Assembly (NCBI RefSeq): GCF_009870125.1
Contig: NC_046681.1
Span: 28,170,001 to 28,234,000 of the forward strand
Length of the DNA: 64,000 nucleotides
Origin: Drosophila pseudoobscura
Taxonomy: Eukaryota; Arthropoda; Insecta; Diptera; Drosophilidae
Direction: 5' to 3'
Within the stretch, counting starts at the first letter, position 1. Every line of letters starts with the position of its first letter. The position numbers were made by a program, and so were the translations under genes. This document shows positions 36,701 to 49,368 of the stretch, piece by piece. Under the pieces are notes generated by a model. The model saw only the letters and a program-made list of their open reading frames with translations. It searched no databases and was not told the origin of the DNA.

Positions 36701-39700
36701 ATGTTTGGAAGGGCCTACCAGGGTTTGTAGTTTCCCACCGCTTACCCAACAAGTAATCATAATAAGTGCTGGCCAGCCTGCAGAGCCGTTGCACAAGTTA
36801 ACAAACATTTGGCCTCTTCGAGCTCTTGGACTTCCTTTAAACGAGACCATTGGAGCTTTAATGTTTGCTCTTTGCCATGTTTCCCTCAAACAGGACACAC
36901 AAAATCAATGCCAGAAAACGCTTCTGCAGCCCCGTGCAACATTTTTGATGTGTGTTTGAAATTATTTGTGGTGATTCTACGGTTTTGTGGCTGCCTGTGG
37001 AAAGAGTTCCCACTGTGGCAGGTAACATTAATGCGCATTTAGCATTCGTTTGGATTTCGGTTAGGGGTTTATCTGCGGGTAAGGAGGCTGCTGCTGCTGC
37101 TGCTGATGGCTCTGTGACGTGCCTGGAAATTTCAATGAGCAGAACTAATACATTTTTGAAATGGCATTGAAAATCAGAGTCGTGTGTTATTTATGCCTGG
37201 AATTGATTTACCACATTTGTTGGATATAAACATAGATTTTCTTTTAGCAAAATGTTTACTCAAAAGTTGAGAGAATTTATAGTCGGGGAAATTGATTAGA
37301 TTGAACTGAGGTCAAGGCTAATCCTGTGATGAGTGGTCGAGCGATGAGAGAACGTCTCTCTTTAGTTTCCCAAGCAAAAAGACAATATTCTTCGTACGAA
37401 GCTTATCCCATTCCATGCCAATCCTGGTGCCATTATTAGCATGAAAATGTTACCAAATAGCACTTGATTATTATTCATTGTCTGCTCATTGAGCGTAACT
37501 TTATTCTCTGTATCTTTTTTCTTGCTTTTCTCCGGCTAAGCGGGCACGGGGCGTCAATTATGCTAACAACCTCAAACACTCATAATCACTCCACAGGCAA
37601 TCGTTTAGATAAGAGCCCGCCGCGCCAAGGAAACGCTGCGGGATATGCGATGGCTTCGCAGGAGACTAGACGGCCGTACTCGGGAGCGGCGAATCGTGAA
37701 ACAAAGGGCACAGCAAGCTGAATAAATAGCACGATAAATGCCATAAACAAGAGCCAAAAAACTTTCACCAGAATGCGAAAAGAAACCGAACAAAGTCCAA
37801 TAAAAGTCACGCAGCCACGATGCAGAGAGTCAGCACAAATGTCCGAAAACAAGTCCATGTCCGAGTCCAAGTCCGAGTGCGAGTCCATAGAAAGCAACAA
37901 CTAAAGAAAAGTGCTCAGGCTTGATATCATAATTGCTTTAAGGAAACCCTTGCGTACAATTTGCAACTAGGTGGCAACACCGCCCCACTCCGCCAGCTCC
38001 GGCCCGCCCTGTGAACCGGTAACAACTCTCCAAGGACGAGATTTATGCGATTGCCGATAAGGACACTCGGGGAGTCGAGTCGAGTCTTTTGTCGTGTAAT
38101 GGCATTTGTAAGCGTTGCCAGTGGGAAGCTCCTTAAGGCAATCACATTGTCCTTATTGGCCGTCGTCCCAGCCAAGGACCTCATTCTCACTCCCCTCTCG
38201 GAGCTGAGCCATTGTCCTGCTCCCGTAGCTGTATAATTTTCATTTTTGTATGCAGACTGCTTCTCTGGCAGGACTTTTCGTGTATTTATTGTTTTTTTAA
38301 ACGCTCATTTCAATTAACATCGAAGACCAAACAAAAACTCGTACTGCCTTTCATATTAATTATTCATTAATAAAGCGGCAAAACAATACCATTTCTTTAT
38401 GTATTTTCAACTTGTGATTGTGTAGAAGAACCGTCTTAATTGGACTATTCTGGCTGCTTTTTGCAGTTGTATATTTATGATAATTGTCTGGGCTATTTAT
38501 AGCAAGATTCGGGTATGCTTTTTTGGGTAGGCGTGAGGCACGTCGCCGTCTCCTTTGAAAGAGATTCATATTTATGAGAATCGAAGTTTATGAGTGAATA
38601 TTTTGTGTTTATCGATAAAGTTGGTTTTAAGAATGTCTAGACCCGGTCGAAAATGGATATTCCTGATTTGCATATACCGTTAAATAAAACACAACATTTT
38701 CTAGATTTTTCAGATTTCGCTGAACTATGAAATGGTGGCTTTCAAATTCGTTAAAGTCTTCCAACTGCCATTCACTTTATCTTGCCAATTTGGAAGTGGT
38801 ATAAAGATTTCTTAAAAATGGGTTTCATCCATTCTGGGAAAACGAGAATGTATTTTCAATCACTCATAATAGAGCGAAAGCTTTCCCAGGAAGTTTCTCC
38901 GCATAATTTACAACTATGCTCTAGTTAGCATTCCCATTCCCGTGCCCATTAAGATCCGTGTTGACCTTTGCCCAGGACCCGAGAAAACTTCACGGTGCCA
39001 GAGTTAATGCGGCTACAAATTTTCGCTATCATCGTGGCACGCTATCGGCATCATTCATCATGCGCTGCCAAACAATTGACAACATAAAACGGCAAGGACG
39101 AGGACCGGGACCCCTGCCCCCTCACCCCAACTAAATCCAACATTTACCTGCAAATGAAACTTTTGAATTTTGATTGCGTTGGCGCTGATGCTGGAACGTA
39201 TTCGGGCTGGGGTTGGCGCTGGTGTCGGGGTTCATTGTTATGGTAAAGTGCTTTCTTTTTATCTTTTGCTTCTTGCACGGTGGCTTAAACTGGGTCGTCA
39301 GTCAGTCCGTCAGTCCGTTAGTCCTCCAGTCGGTGGGTTGCCGCGTGGGTTGGTCGGGCACTTCATATGCAAAGTATGATCCACTTAATGCGATTTATAA
39401 CGCTACTACAGCCCCCAGTCTGAGGTGGCGCCAAGCAAATATACTCGTAGTACGAGTGTATCGAGTGCCCGGAGCCCTGCGTAAACTATGCCTTGGGCTG
39501 CAGCATCAGCTGTAGATTCGCCTTTCCATATACTCGTTTGTTCCGCCTGTCATGCCCATCAGCCTCCTGTCTCCAGTCTGCTGTCTCCTGTCAGTCTCCA
39601 GGAGCCGCTGTCGCCTCCGACGCCTCGCCTCGGTGCTGTAGTCGATGATGCTGCGCTTTCATTCATGGCGATTATGTCGAGTCTGCCATTGTTGCCTCAG

Positions 39701-40146
39701 CCTTAGAAAATCCATTTCAAATCCCCAGTTTAGCGTAAATTTATACGGTGAAAACTGTATTTTGTATTTTGTTTTCTCTTTTTTTTTCTCATTTCCTTCT
39801 GCTTCTTTTTATGCTAGTCGTATTTATGTCATAAACTCGCTTTAGTTGTTTTAATTTAACGCCAAAATGCAAAAAGTAAATGAAGACGAGGCCAAGGAAG
39901 GAATCGGTTTATGCAGCGCTTTTCCCCCTCTGATGATGTTACATAATTGTGCGCGAACACTTCCATTTAAAACAGATTTCGCTTCGATGGACCAAGCCCC
40001 CAACCTCAACGGGGGTCCTGAGCCACCACCGTTCCCCATGTCGTATGCGTAACATTGTTAGCCATTGTTCTTGGCCGCGCATCCCCGCGGGGTAGTCGCT
40101 CCGCTATGGTGCTATGGTGTGTGCATTCGCGGTTCAGAAGAAACCA

Positions 40147-40400
40147 GAAGTAAAAGCGGCATACGAAGCTTGGAGTACCCTAGAAGGTCCAAGGTTTCAT
40201 GGCACCTGAGGGCTATAGTGGGCCGATCTACTATTATATTTTGTATAAAATATATAGTTACGGCTTTGTATGTTAGGTATATAATAGTTTGATCCTTTCT
40301 TGACGTATATATATACAAACCCAAATTGGTACTCTATAGCTTCGCGAAGCAACTGACAATAATACCCTCCGTGAGGCCATAGAAGGGTAACAAGGTTGTG
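40147..40400. mobile_element. Candidate DINE-1 (INE-1/DNAREP1)-like relic
   Basis: Read on the minus strand, one end has TTACCCTTC, a short gap, then GGAGGGTATTAT, resembling the hairpin end of DINE-1 elements. A central TA-rich microsatellite follows, and the far end has GGGTACTCCAAGCTTCGTAT near a GCCGC block, resembling the AAGCTTCGGCATGCCG segment I associate with this family. The copy is degraded and non-coding. The family call rests on memory of its features and needs an alignment. Confidence 0.45.
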
Positions 40401-43400
40401 CAAAAAGCATATTCAAATATGAGAAAATTCGGGCAGACTGTATCCTTTTATCCCGTTTGGTGGTACACATAAAATTTCAGCGAAGGGCAAAAAATATTGC
40501 CAGAAATTGCGGTGCTGCGATTTAACTTTATCAACTGCTGCAGAAATTCATCGGGGCGGCCCGCACATGTGTAAGAAAATGGTCTCTTGAAACTTGACTG
40601 CCGCCACAAGTTGCCGACTCATTAGCAGCTACTTAAAAACTACTCGAGCAACAGCTGTCAGGTGTGCTCATACGACACAGAGCCCGTGCCACACCGTTCC
40701 TGCCACGTTATATTCAGACTGGCGCATAACGGTGGCAAATGTCAACATAACGTTACATTCAGGTAAACTGACAGGCAGGTCTCCGTGGGGCAACAGCTCT
40801 GGTCCCTGGTCCCCGGTTTCTGGTCTGCGCTCTCTGGCGGTTAATTAAAAAATGGAATCCTGCCAACCCACCGCAAAACACACACAAAAAAAAAAGAACC
40901 CGAGTGTTGAAGTATTGCTGCAGGGAATAAGCGTATGCGAAAATTTCTGCTTAAAGCTGATGATTACTACTTCTATTTAGCTGCTAAATTTAGCCCAGCA
41001 TATACTGGAAAACTTTATCTACTTTTTGCTGCGTTGCACCTGTCAATGAGCTCATTAAATTGCAATTTGAGAAGATAATTTAGTAGAAATGGAGCCGTGG
41101 CTCAGTGCTGATTACGCGTACTTAATGGCTAACTTTTTTCCACATTGTCTTCCATTTCTCTCTGTCTGCTCTTTGAAAGTTTTGCTGCATTCATAATTAA
41201 ATATGTCTGGAGTTTTACTTACTTCACAGCTCTACGGTTCTATGGGTTTTTTTTTTTCCATTTTGCGGGAATAATTTTAGTAAAATTGCAAAAATGTTAT
41301 GCCCGCAGAAGAGTGGTCAGTGAAGAGATAAAAAGTTATCCAAGTTGGTTTACAATTATAATTAAATTAGTTTCAGGTGTGTGCAGAGGAGATGCTTGAT
41401 AGAAGCTGTAGAAATCTAAGTGTTATTTGATTTGTTAGTTAATGGAACTGAGAGGTAAATGAAAACAGCATTTATATGCATTTGAGAGCAGTCCTTTTCA
41501 GTGCAACAATTTCCTTCGCCTTCAAATCTGAGACTTTAAGCCGAGGTCAAGGCTAACTTCAACCGAAGATTGGCAAGTGGTTGGCCCTGGGATATAATTT
41601 AATACCAATAAAATGGTTTGTCTTTCGTTAAAATTAAATTTCACACTTTTCATTCCTTTGCCAATTCAATTTTTGATATTATTCCCTGACAGACCAATAA
41701 AATTGTCACATTTCGCAACATGTCTCTGACAGTTGTGTGCGGTTTGTGGAAGGAGATGCTTCTTCTGGCTCCGGCTCCGGCTCCCGCTTCAGCTCTGGTG
41801 CTGGTTACGACTTGTTGTTGGGTCAGTTTATTGTTTGCCGGGGAATACCACCAGGGAAGGGAGAGGGCAACGCCTGCTCCGTGTTGTTTGGAAGGGGTGT
41901 ACGAGTATGCATCATTGAAATATGTTTTTCGTTTACAGCAGCAACAGCAGCCGAAGAACAGGACAGAACAGCCCAGAACAAGCGAAAGCCGAGTGCAAAA
42001 ATATTTTAGCAGCAGGAGAGGAGCCGCCGGAGCAGGAACAGCCGTCCTGTGGCAGTGCCACGTTACCGCAGCAGGCGGCCGACCAAAAACCAAACATTAA
42101 AAAAGGAGAGAAATACCAAAAGCAAAACCTTCATTAATCTTATTCAATGTCCGGCACATACTTTAACCCGATCCAGCCTCCAGTCCTCCAGATCTCCAGC
42201 ATTCAGTCCTCCCACAGCCAGACGAGTATGTTTGTTTGTTTGTTCGCCCGCAGAGGGGTCGAAGGATAAACAATTTGCACATTTTAAGTTGATTTCTTTT
42301 GCGGAGTGGCGCATCCTCGGAGCCTCGGAGTGCTGCAACCTTGCATCGGTCACGCATTGCATACGTGTGTATTAAGTATACGCCGTGTGGTGTCCTGCGA
42401 TCTGGCTTCCCAGCAACTTTATGTGCCTTACGTGCAGACAAATAAACATAAAAACGCAATCCAAGCAATATCAAGTATCTGCAAATACCATGTGCCAGGG
42501 TGAATCTTAAATTATTGACAATTTTCTAGCTGCAACTGGAGGTTGAACTATTGTGCAACTTTTGGAAAATCAATTAGCCATGACATCTGCATATTTAAAT
42601 AGAAATTACAAGATTTTCCGATTAATAAATGGCCTCCAGAAGTCAACACGGCAGCTGTTGTGCATGAATTAGCATAGTTAGAGACGGAATTTACATATAT
42701 AGCAAAATATTTTGGGAAATATTCCTATGCACACATTACGCATACGACGTGTGTGTCAGTTGACTTTTGTGGATATTGGCACGGCAATTCATATTCAATT
42801 CATTAGCTGCACAGCGGGGACAGGTTGCAAGGGTGGCTTTACAGTTCAAGTGGAATTAGCATAATTCAAAATTGGGCTTATTCTATATCTATTCTATTCT
42901 ATTGTCATGTGAAGGCATTGGTGGACAGGTAATTCGACATAAAAGTTAAGCGGCGTTTAATTTTCCCATTTTTGACTTAAGAAAGGGGTTTTCTTTCGTA
43001 GAGGGGTTTGCCATAACATTTGACCTATTCCAAAGCATTTTCCGACAGAGCTTTCATATGCTTTATTCTCATAACGTCTTTGTTTCAACTTTGAGGTAGA
43101 CTTATTGTGTTCCAATCACATGCAAATCCCTTCCACATGAACTTTCTCAAATGCTCCTCTCCTCCAGCATTCCCACCATGTTTCCCTGTCCTAGGAAGCT
43201 GGAAACATTTGCTCTTTTTGGCCCTTGCCAGCTGGCAGTGTGTATTGCTTTCAAATCATCCTCAATCTTGCGGCTTGCGGATGGCTTTCAGTCTGCGGAA
43301 ATCAAAAGACACATTGTGCCCCGCCTGGCAAGTGCATCATGTGGCAGACTGGGACAAACAACAACGTCGTTGTGGCTGTCATTGACACACAGTCGGAGGG

Positions 43401-43814
43401 ACGGCATGACTGGAGGATGGATTTTCCATGCACATTATGGAAAAGGACGTGCCTGACGGCTCACAGGGAGAGTGGCAGGGAGAGGGGAAATCGTCAGCGT
43501 AGCGCCCAACTATAAAGTCACAAAGTCAATTCATGGCTGCTGCAGTCGACGCACATAAATAAGCCCAAGAGGTTGGCAGATGTCGGGCCTGAGGACTCCT
43601 GAATCTGCTGGAACTGCCAGTAAACTGCTTTGACTGATGAGCGGCTCTCAATGGCGGCTAAACAGCCGAGTCCGCTGCTGGCTGGCGCATTAATTTCAGC
43701 CGGCTACGAAAATCCTTTAACTATTACCTCAAAGCCCGTCTGACTCACAATTTGCCTGAAGTTTCTACCCTGCAAAAACACTCATTCACTGCTTGAACAA
43801 GTGAAACAGAAGGA

Positions 43815-43854
43815 ACAGAGAGAGACAGAGGGACAGAGAGACAGAGAGAGAGAG
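43815..43854. repeat. AGAGACAG-type simple repeat
   Basis: Imperfect purine-rich tandem units (ACAGAG, AGAGAC) ending in (GA)n. Confidence 0.8.
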
Positions 43855-46724
43855 CAAAGTTTTGTAAAAGTAATAACAATGGCCAACTGACTGAAAGTTT
43901 ATTACAATGATGATCATGCGGATGACGATGATGGCAAGAATGCATTAAATTAAATACAAACGAAAGGAAAACAATCCTACAAGAGCAACAAAATCTGCAA
44001 CGAGTTTTGTTTGTGACTGCTTTATTTACATGAAGTTTTTCATTTGTTTTCTTGTCAACATCGGAGTGGAAAAATACAAATGGCTGGAGCCAGGGAAAAT
44101 GTTTCCGAAATTGGATTCACTTTTTTGGGGACATTCAATTGAATTTATTAGTGGATACAAAAATATTGCTTCCATCGCCACAAAGTGCACACATATGGAG
44201 AATACCAAGACTGCAGTTGCAGCCCCAAAACAAAGTTCAAGTTCAGTGTGGACTCACGCCTGCCCCAAAAAGTAGGCAACATAAATAAGCTGCACCCTAA
44301 ATCCTTTCCCGAATGCTGCTCGCCTCCTTTTATGCATATTTGTTGCTCTTTTAATGCGATTGTGTTTAAATTTATAGCACAGCTAACAAGAGTGCAGCCC
44401 TCCTTGTCGTTGTCGTTGTCGTTCTCGTTCTCCTTTCTTCTTTTTTGGCAGTGCAATCAGAAGTGTTTGAGTGCCGGAAACAACTCGTTTTTCTTAACTG
44501 AGCAACACGTTTGCCTGCTGCCGCGACCGGGCGTCTATCTGCGCTGTTTGCTTGATATTATTATTGCTGTTGCAGCTCCCGCAGGTTGCATGCATTTCCA
44601 CTTGATAAGCAAACATGATGAAGGAGCGGAGGGAGAAGCCGGCGCGAAGGCTGGCAAGAAAAATCAACACAAGCCGGAAAATATGCATGTACTTGTTACC
44701 GGTAGATTTCCATTTTAGATGGCAATGTCGTCGCCGCGCCAACGTTGTTTGTATTTATGATTAGGGCAGGGCCCCAGACCGCCCACGTCCACGTTTGTAT
44801 GAGGAATAGCGCGGCCCAAAGTCGCGCCAATCTGCGCCACATGCAAACCAATCGAATGCCACTTAATTGGCTTTTTATGCGACACACTTTTTCCAGCGGG
44901 CAACAACTTTCCCGAGCCACTAAATTTCGATCAAGCGGGGCACAAGAAATGCAATTGCAATTTGCGAAAGCGGCAAGGACATTGCCATATTATTTTTATG
45001 GGTCGGTTATTCAAAAAATCCACAGAAACAAACTCTAAGAAAGGAGCCGCAGGCGAAGTTTTTCCTTGGCACAGCCCGAAACCTCAAACAATTGCCTGGG
45101 AGTCCTGGTCGGTGTGGCTCTGGCGTTCTCGAATTATTTGGTAGCACGAAAGAAAGCCAGAGAAAATTATCTAAAGGTGCCTTCACACTTTTCCATCGCT
45201 CCAATGCTCCAATGCTCCCTGTCCTATTCGGGAAGTGTCTCTCGTTTCGGCTTTTCTTGCAGTGTACTTTTTATTGGCGTCGTTTTTTAACCCACTCCTG
45301 CAATTTTCGCATCCAACTTGAGCAAGAACAAAACAAGTTGTTGATCACATAAAGCGGAGCCGAGTCGAGACCAGACCTGGCCAAAGGCAAACCCCTCGAC
45401 CAGAAGCAGAGACCTGGCAGAGCGGCGTCACTTCTTGTTTTCAGCATAAGTTCAAAGGTAGTACAAGTGGGCACGACATGCGACCAGAGGGGGCATGCCT
45501 CAGGCCGGGGGCATGGGCAAGACTGCCGCCAACAACTAAAACAAAACATTGACATAAAAACGTGAGCGCTGCTGTGGCTGCGGTTACAACAAAAGTTTTT
45601 TTTTGCGAGTTGCGAGTGAAATGCCCTTGGAAAGTAGGTATTACAAATTGCTGATGAAGTCTGCTGGGAATGCTTACACGGCAAAGTGGGTGTGTCACAA
45701 TCTCAACGTATGCTGCTTAAAGGTTTTAAGTGGCTAAATTTTTGGGTACAAAGTGATAAAATAAGGCAAAATTGTGGGGCTATATTTCGAGAGTTAATTT
45801 ATACAATTTCAATAAAAATCTCAAATAATTCAACAGGAATTTGAGACTACATTAAACTCTAATTTACATTCGTGGCATATTTAGCTGTGTTAAAAATAAA
45901 TTTTTAATGCCATGCACTCAATATGTGTATCACAATCGAGCTCCTACTCCAAAAGGGCATCTCGTGTTTATTCAAAAAAACTTGCACATTTTTCCGTACT
46001 TTGCCTTCCGTACGTACTATACGTATGTTTCCCATTTTTCTTGCTGCTAACGACGTTAGTTTGCTCAATTTTTTCCACCTTGTTTTTGCTTATTAGTACA
46101 TAGTTTTATTTTTATGCGACGGCTGCACGAGTTTTTTCATATTTTCCTTTTTTTTTGAAGGTTGCTCTTACTCCATGGCTATGGCTACGGCTATGGCTAT
46201 GGTTTTGTGTGTTAACTGGGCCTGTACTTGGGCCATAAATTTTTGAAACTTGAACGTAAATGTGTTCCATGGTCTGCATTGTTGATGTGCTGCTGCTGCT
46301 GCTCCGCTGTTCTTGTTGCAGTTTTCTTCCATGAAAATGCAAAGCTGAAAATTTGCTGTGAAACAGTTTCGCTGTATTTTTTCCCTGTGCCTCTTGTTGA
46401 TATGTTAATCGGGGTGTGCATGCCATTTTAATATTATTTGGTCGTTTGTTTAATTTTAACGCCACCGCGGCAATATTTTTTCGAGTTTAAAAGAAGAGAG
46501 CGAGGGCCATTTAATTTTAATTACAAGAAGGATCCCAGCGAACTATGCCTGCCACAAGATATTATGCAAATCGGCTAACACCCACAAATATACGATACAC
46601 GAGTGTGTACAGACACGGATAGGTTCCCGCTGTCGCCACTGCAAACACAATCAAAGGTATGCCTCATATAAATGCCTCAAATTTTATTGTTTTACGTGCG
46701 TGAGGGGGGAATCGTGCGCCTGCC

Positions 46725-46770
46725 TCTGTGTGTGGCGTGTGTGTGTGTGTGGCCATGTGTTTGTGTTTGT
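46725..46770. repeat. (GT)n-rich simple repeat
   Basis: An interrupted TG tract including about seven uninterrupted GT units. Confidence 0.8.
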
Positions 46771-47522
46771 TAAGGAGCGTGAGACCTCATAAAAGGTGAA
46801 AGGCTGCCATAAACGCCTCGTACGGCTGTGTGCGTGTGTGTATCTCTGTGTCATAAAATGTGCGTAAAACTTCCTTGTGGCATTTATTGATAAAACGTTT
46901 GGGCAATGAATTTCCATTTTGGAGAAAAGGCTTAAAGCTAAAATGAACAAATGCTATATGCGATGGAGGATGGCAGATGACATTGCATATTTGGAATGTT
47001 TTATCAGCGCATTATTCATTCGATAACGAACAAAGCAGGAAAGGAATGTTCAAGAATAACCAACGCAGCAGCCTTCGGGAGGATAGCAATTGAGTTAGAG
47101 AACACTAGACTGGTTCTATAATCTATGTTTATTCATAGGAAGATAAGAGAACGATCTGTGTATTAATTAGAATTAAGTGCACAAAAACCCCCGACTATTA
47201 AGAGTATCTGTAAGATTGGAATGCCTGAAATTTCGGTTATAATCATGACTCATCACATAGAGATATATTCCCACAAGAAGTGAGCAATCATACACACATC
47301 TACACGTCTATAAGGCAAACTGAAATGTGATTCACCCGAGCACACACCCACTCCGTGGATTTCACAACCACTTCAGATATTTCCAGGGACGCCACGGCCA
47401 TAGCACGTAGGTTCCACTGGTCCAGATACATTATCATTATCGAACATCTTCTATTCTGTGTGCTATCGGCAAGTGTCAATGCCAGTTATCTGGCGTGAGA
47501 TACAATTACCCACCGAAATTGA

Positions 47523-47530
47523 TATAAAAG
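47523..47530 (+). promoter_or_regulatory. TATA box of the CUB-domain gene
   Basis: TATAAAAG lies about 107 bp before the chosen ATG at 47630. Transcription would start near 47553, which is downstream of the earlier in-frame ATG at 47546 and so favours the start at 47630. Confidence 0.6.
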
Positions 47531-47629
47531 CAATGCTCAGCAAAAATGTCCCAATCGAATCGAATCGCTTTGCGTTGCGTCGCGTCGCATTCCAGTCGCA
47601 GTTTCAATTTTACAGAACACAGATACAGA

Positions 47630-48809
47630 ATGGAGCTCCATTGGCTGTGTGGCACCACCTTGTCGCTGGTACTGCTGCTTTGGGTCTCACCTGTCCGCTG
47701 CCAGGCGCAGTGCAATGCGGGGACAGCCGCCCGCCAGAAACGCATTGTCATACGCAGTCCGGGAGCGGGGCAGCTGGGCGAGTTGGACAGGTGCCAGTAC
47801 CGGGTGGCGCCATGGAGCACCCAGGTGTGTCAAGTGCGCATCGATTTCGAGCGGCTGGAGCTGCCGCAGCCGCAGCTGAACGCCAGCACGGGGACAGTGG
47901 AGTGCGGGGACTTTCTGCAGGTTCAGCGCTTTCGCCTCTGCGGCCGCAGCAGCGGACAGCACCTGTACGTGCCCCTCCACCGGGGTCAAGAGCTGCAGCT
48001 GCTCTTCGTTCTGGCCACGCCGCTCTCCAGGCAGCAGTCCACGTGGCAGATGACCCTCACCCAGCTGGAGTGCCCCCGCGATTCACTGGCAGTGGCCAAC
48101 GCCCCGAAGTCGGCGCTAGAGCAGCCCAGAGTACGCCCCTTTCTGCCGTTTATGAGTAATCTCCTGCCAAGGACCATTTTCGGCGGAGAGACGGGCATAG
48201 GCTCTGGCCAGGGTCCAGCCGCACAGCTCATCCAGAGCTTGCGCTCCCCTTCGCAGGCGGATCTGGAGCTGCTGGCTCCGATGGGCTGCGATCAGTACTG
48301 GAGGAGCCAGACGGGCGGCATCGTCAGCTTCAACTTCGCCGGCGGCATCTACATGCCCAGCATGCGGTACTCCATCTGCGTGAAGGGCGCGTTAGACAGT
48401 GAGATAAGGTATGGCAGATGCAAAGATAATGATGATGAGTCACCGCTTACCTATGTAATCATTTCCTTCCCTCAGCTACAAGATCGAACACTTCGAGCTC
48501 TCGAAAACGGACGCCGACAGGGCCGGGCCCGGCTATGACACGGACTGTCGCAGCACTGTGCGAACGGCGGGACGCGTGTCCGACTATCTGCTCATACCCA
48601 ACTCGTACGTGATCAACCAGCCAGAACTGCAGCCCACTTACTACTGCGGCAACGGGCTGGCGGGCCGGGAGCTCGTTGCACGTCCGCCATTTGTCATTCA
48701 CTTCTCCAGCGATGCGCAGACAAGTGCATCCGAGACCGGCTTCCAGCTGACCTACGCAGTCCGGCAGTCGCAGGAGCAGCAGCAGCAGCAGTTCCAAGTG
48801 GAATTGTAA
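47630..48809 (+). CDS. Secreted protein with two CUB-like domains, 370 aa
   Basis: Exon 1 is 47630-48408 and exon 2 is 48476-48809; the phase-2 intron of 67 bp joins in frame. A signal peptide (LCGTTLSLVLLLWVSPVRCQ) opens the protein. A first CUB-like domain covers about residues 28-147 (CQYRV, CQVRIDFERLEL, VECGDFLQV, LCGRSSG, then LEC). A proline-rich linker follows. A second CUB-like domain lies at about 218-360 (GCDQYWRSQTGGIVSFNF, SYKIEHFEL, GYDTDC, YYCGNGL, PFVIHFSSD, GFQLTYAV). Cysteines are in CUB-like pairs. The end is a short polyglutamine. The architecture resembles a family of insect secreted CUB proteins with no enzymatic domain; the symbol is unknown to me. It stands alone, with a TATA box upstream and a poly(A) signal 20 bp after the stop. 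Coding DNA is much more GC-rich than its surroundings. Confidence 0.85.
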
Positions 48810-48828
48810 ATGCACCCGAATTGGCATA

Positions 48829-48834
48829 AATAAA
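48829..48834 (+). terminator. Poly(A) signal of the CUB-domain gene
   Basis: An AATAAA 20 bp downstream of the stop codon at 48809. Confidence 0.7.
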
Positions 48835-49164
48835 GCCGTAGCATTAACTAAATCAACGCACACAAGTCATCCGAAATTGACATTATTAAATGCCACTGCA
48901 CTGATACGAATACCCGCACAATGCCGGGGACGGGGCCGGGGCATGGTCACGGATTTGCCTTAATTAAATGGCAGCTCCGATGGCATTGAGTACCCGAATC
49001 TATATATATTGTATGGACAAATAAATTATGGAAAACCCAGTGGCATAAATGGCATACGAGTATGCGGTCGGGGCAGGGCAGCTGTAATAGTAGCATCGAC
49101 ATTTGAATAGCAGCATATTTCATTTCATAGTTGATTATATCGATATATAGTACCTACAACAGCA

Positions 49165-49368
49165 ATGTCTGACTGCCGGACAGATTCGGTATTAATGTCC
49201 TTCCAATTTGACAAATGCCTCACATTGGTTGAGCACTTCCAAAGCCAACAAATTGATTTTGAATTGCATATTCTCTATGACTTGCTACAAGAATGTTTGC
49301 AGGTTTTGTTCTACATTTGTAGAATACTTAGTGTAGACATCGATTATCTAACGAGAATGTCTCTGTGA
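49165..49368 (+). CDS. Weak candidate small ORF, 67 aa
   Basis: ATG to stop, preceded by ACAACAGCA. The sequence is protein-like in places (CLTLVEHFQSQQIDFELHIL, YDLLQECLQVLFYICRIL) with an amphipathic, Leu-rich middle. No signal peptide, domain or family is recognised. A second protein-like frame follows at 49440-49664, which opens with GTG, and a TATAAAAA lies just before it. The two could be exons of one small gene, but I found no convincing splice pair. It may be chance. Confidence 0.2.
   Translation: MSDCRTDSVLMSFQFDKCLTLVEHFQSQQIDFELHILYDLLQECLQVLFYICRILSVDIDYLTRMSL

Larger units (their letters stand above)
26873..47522. other. 20-kb gene-poor stretch
   Basis: No gene with a recognisable domain is seen. 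It contains many microsatellites, a 19-bp inverted repeat at 30152-30264 and a DINE-1-like relic at about 40147-40400. Open frames are mostly short and on both strands. A possible but unproven three-exon minus-strand frame at 31268-35833 is described under findings. Such long gaps in compact fly genomes often carry regulatory DNA of a neighbour, or are introns of a gene whose exons lie outside; neither can be shown here. Confidence 0.5.

Noticed and set aside
47458-48159. 233-codon plus-strand frame overlapping the CUB gene
   Set aside because: It is in another frame over the signal peptide and first CUB domain, Ala/Pro/Arg rich, a GC-driven shadow.
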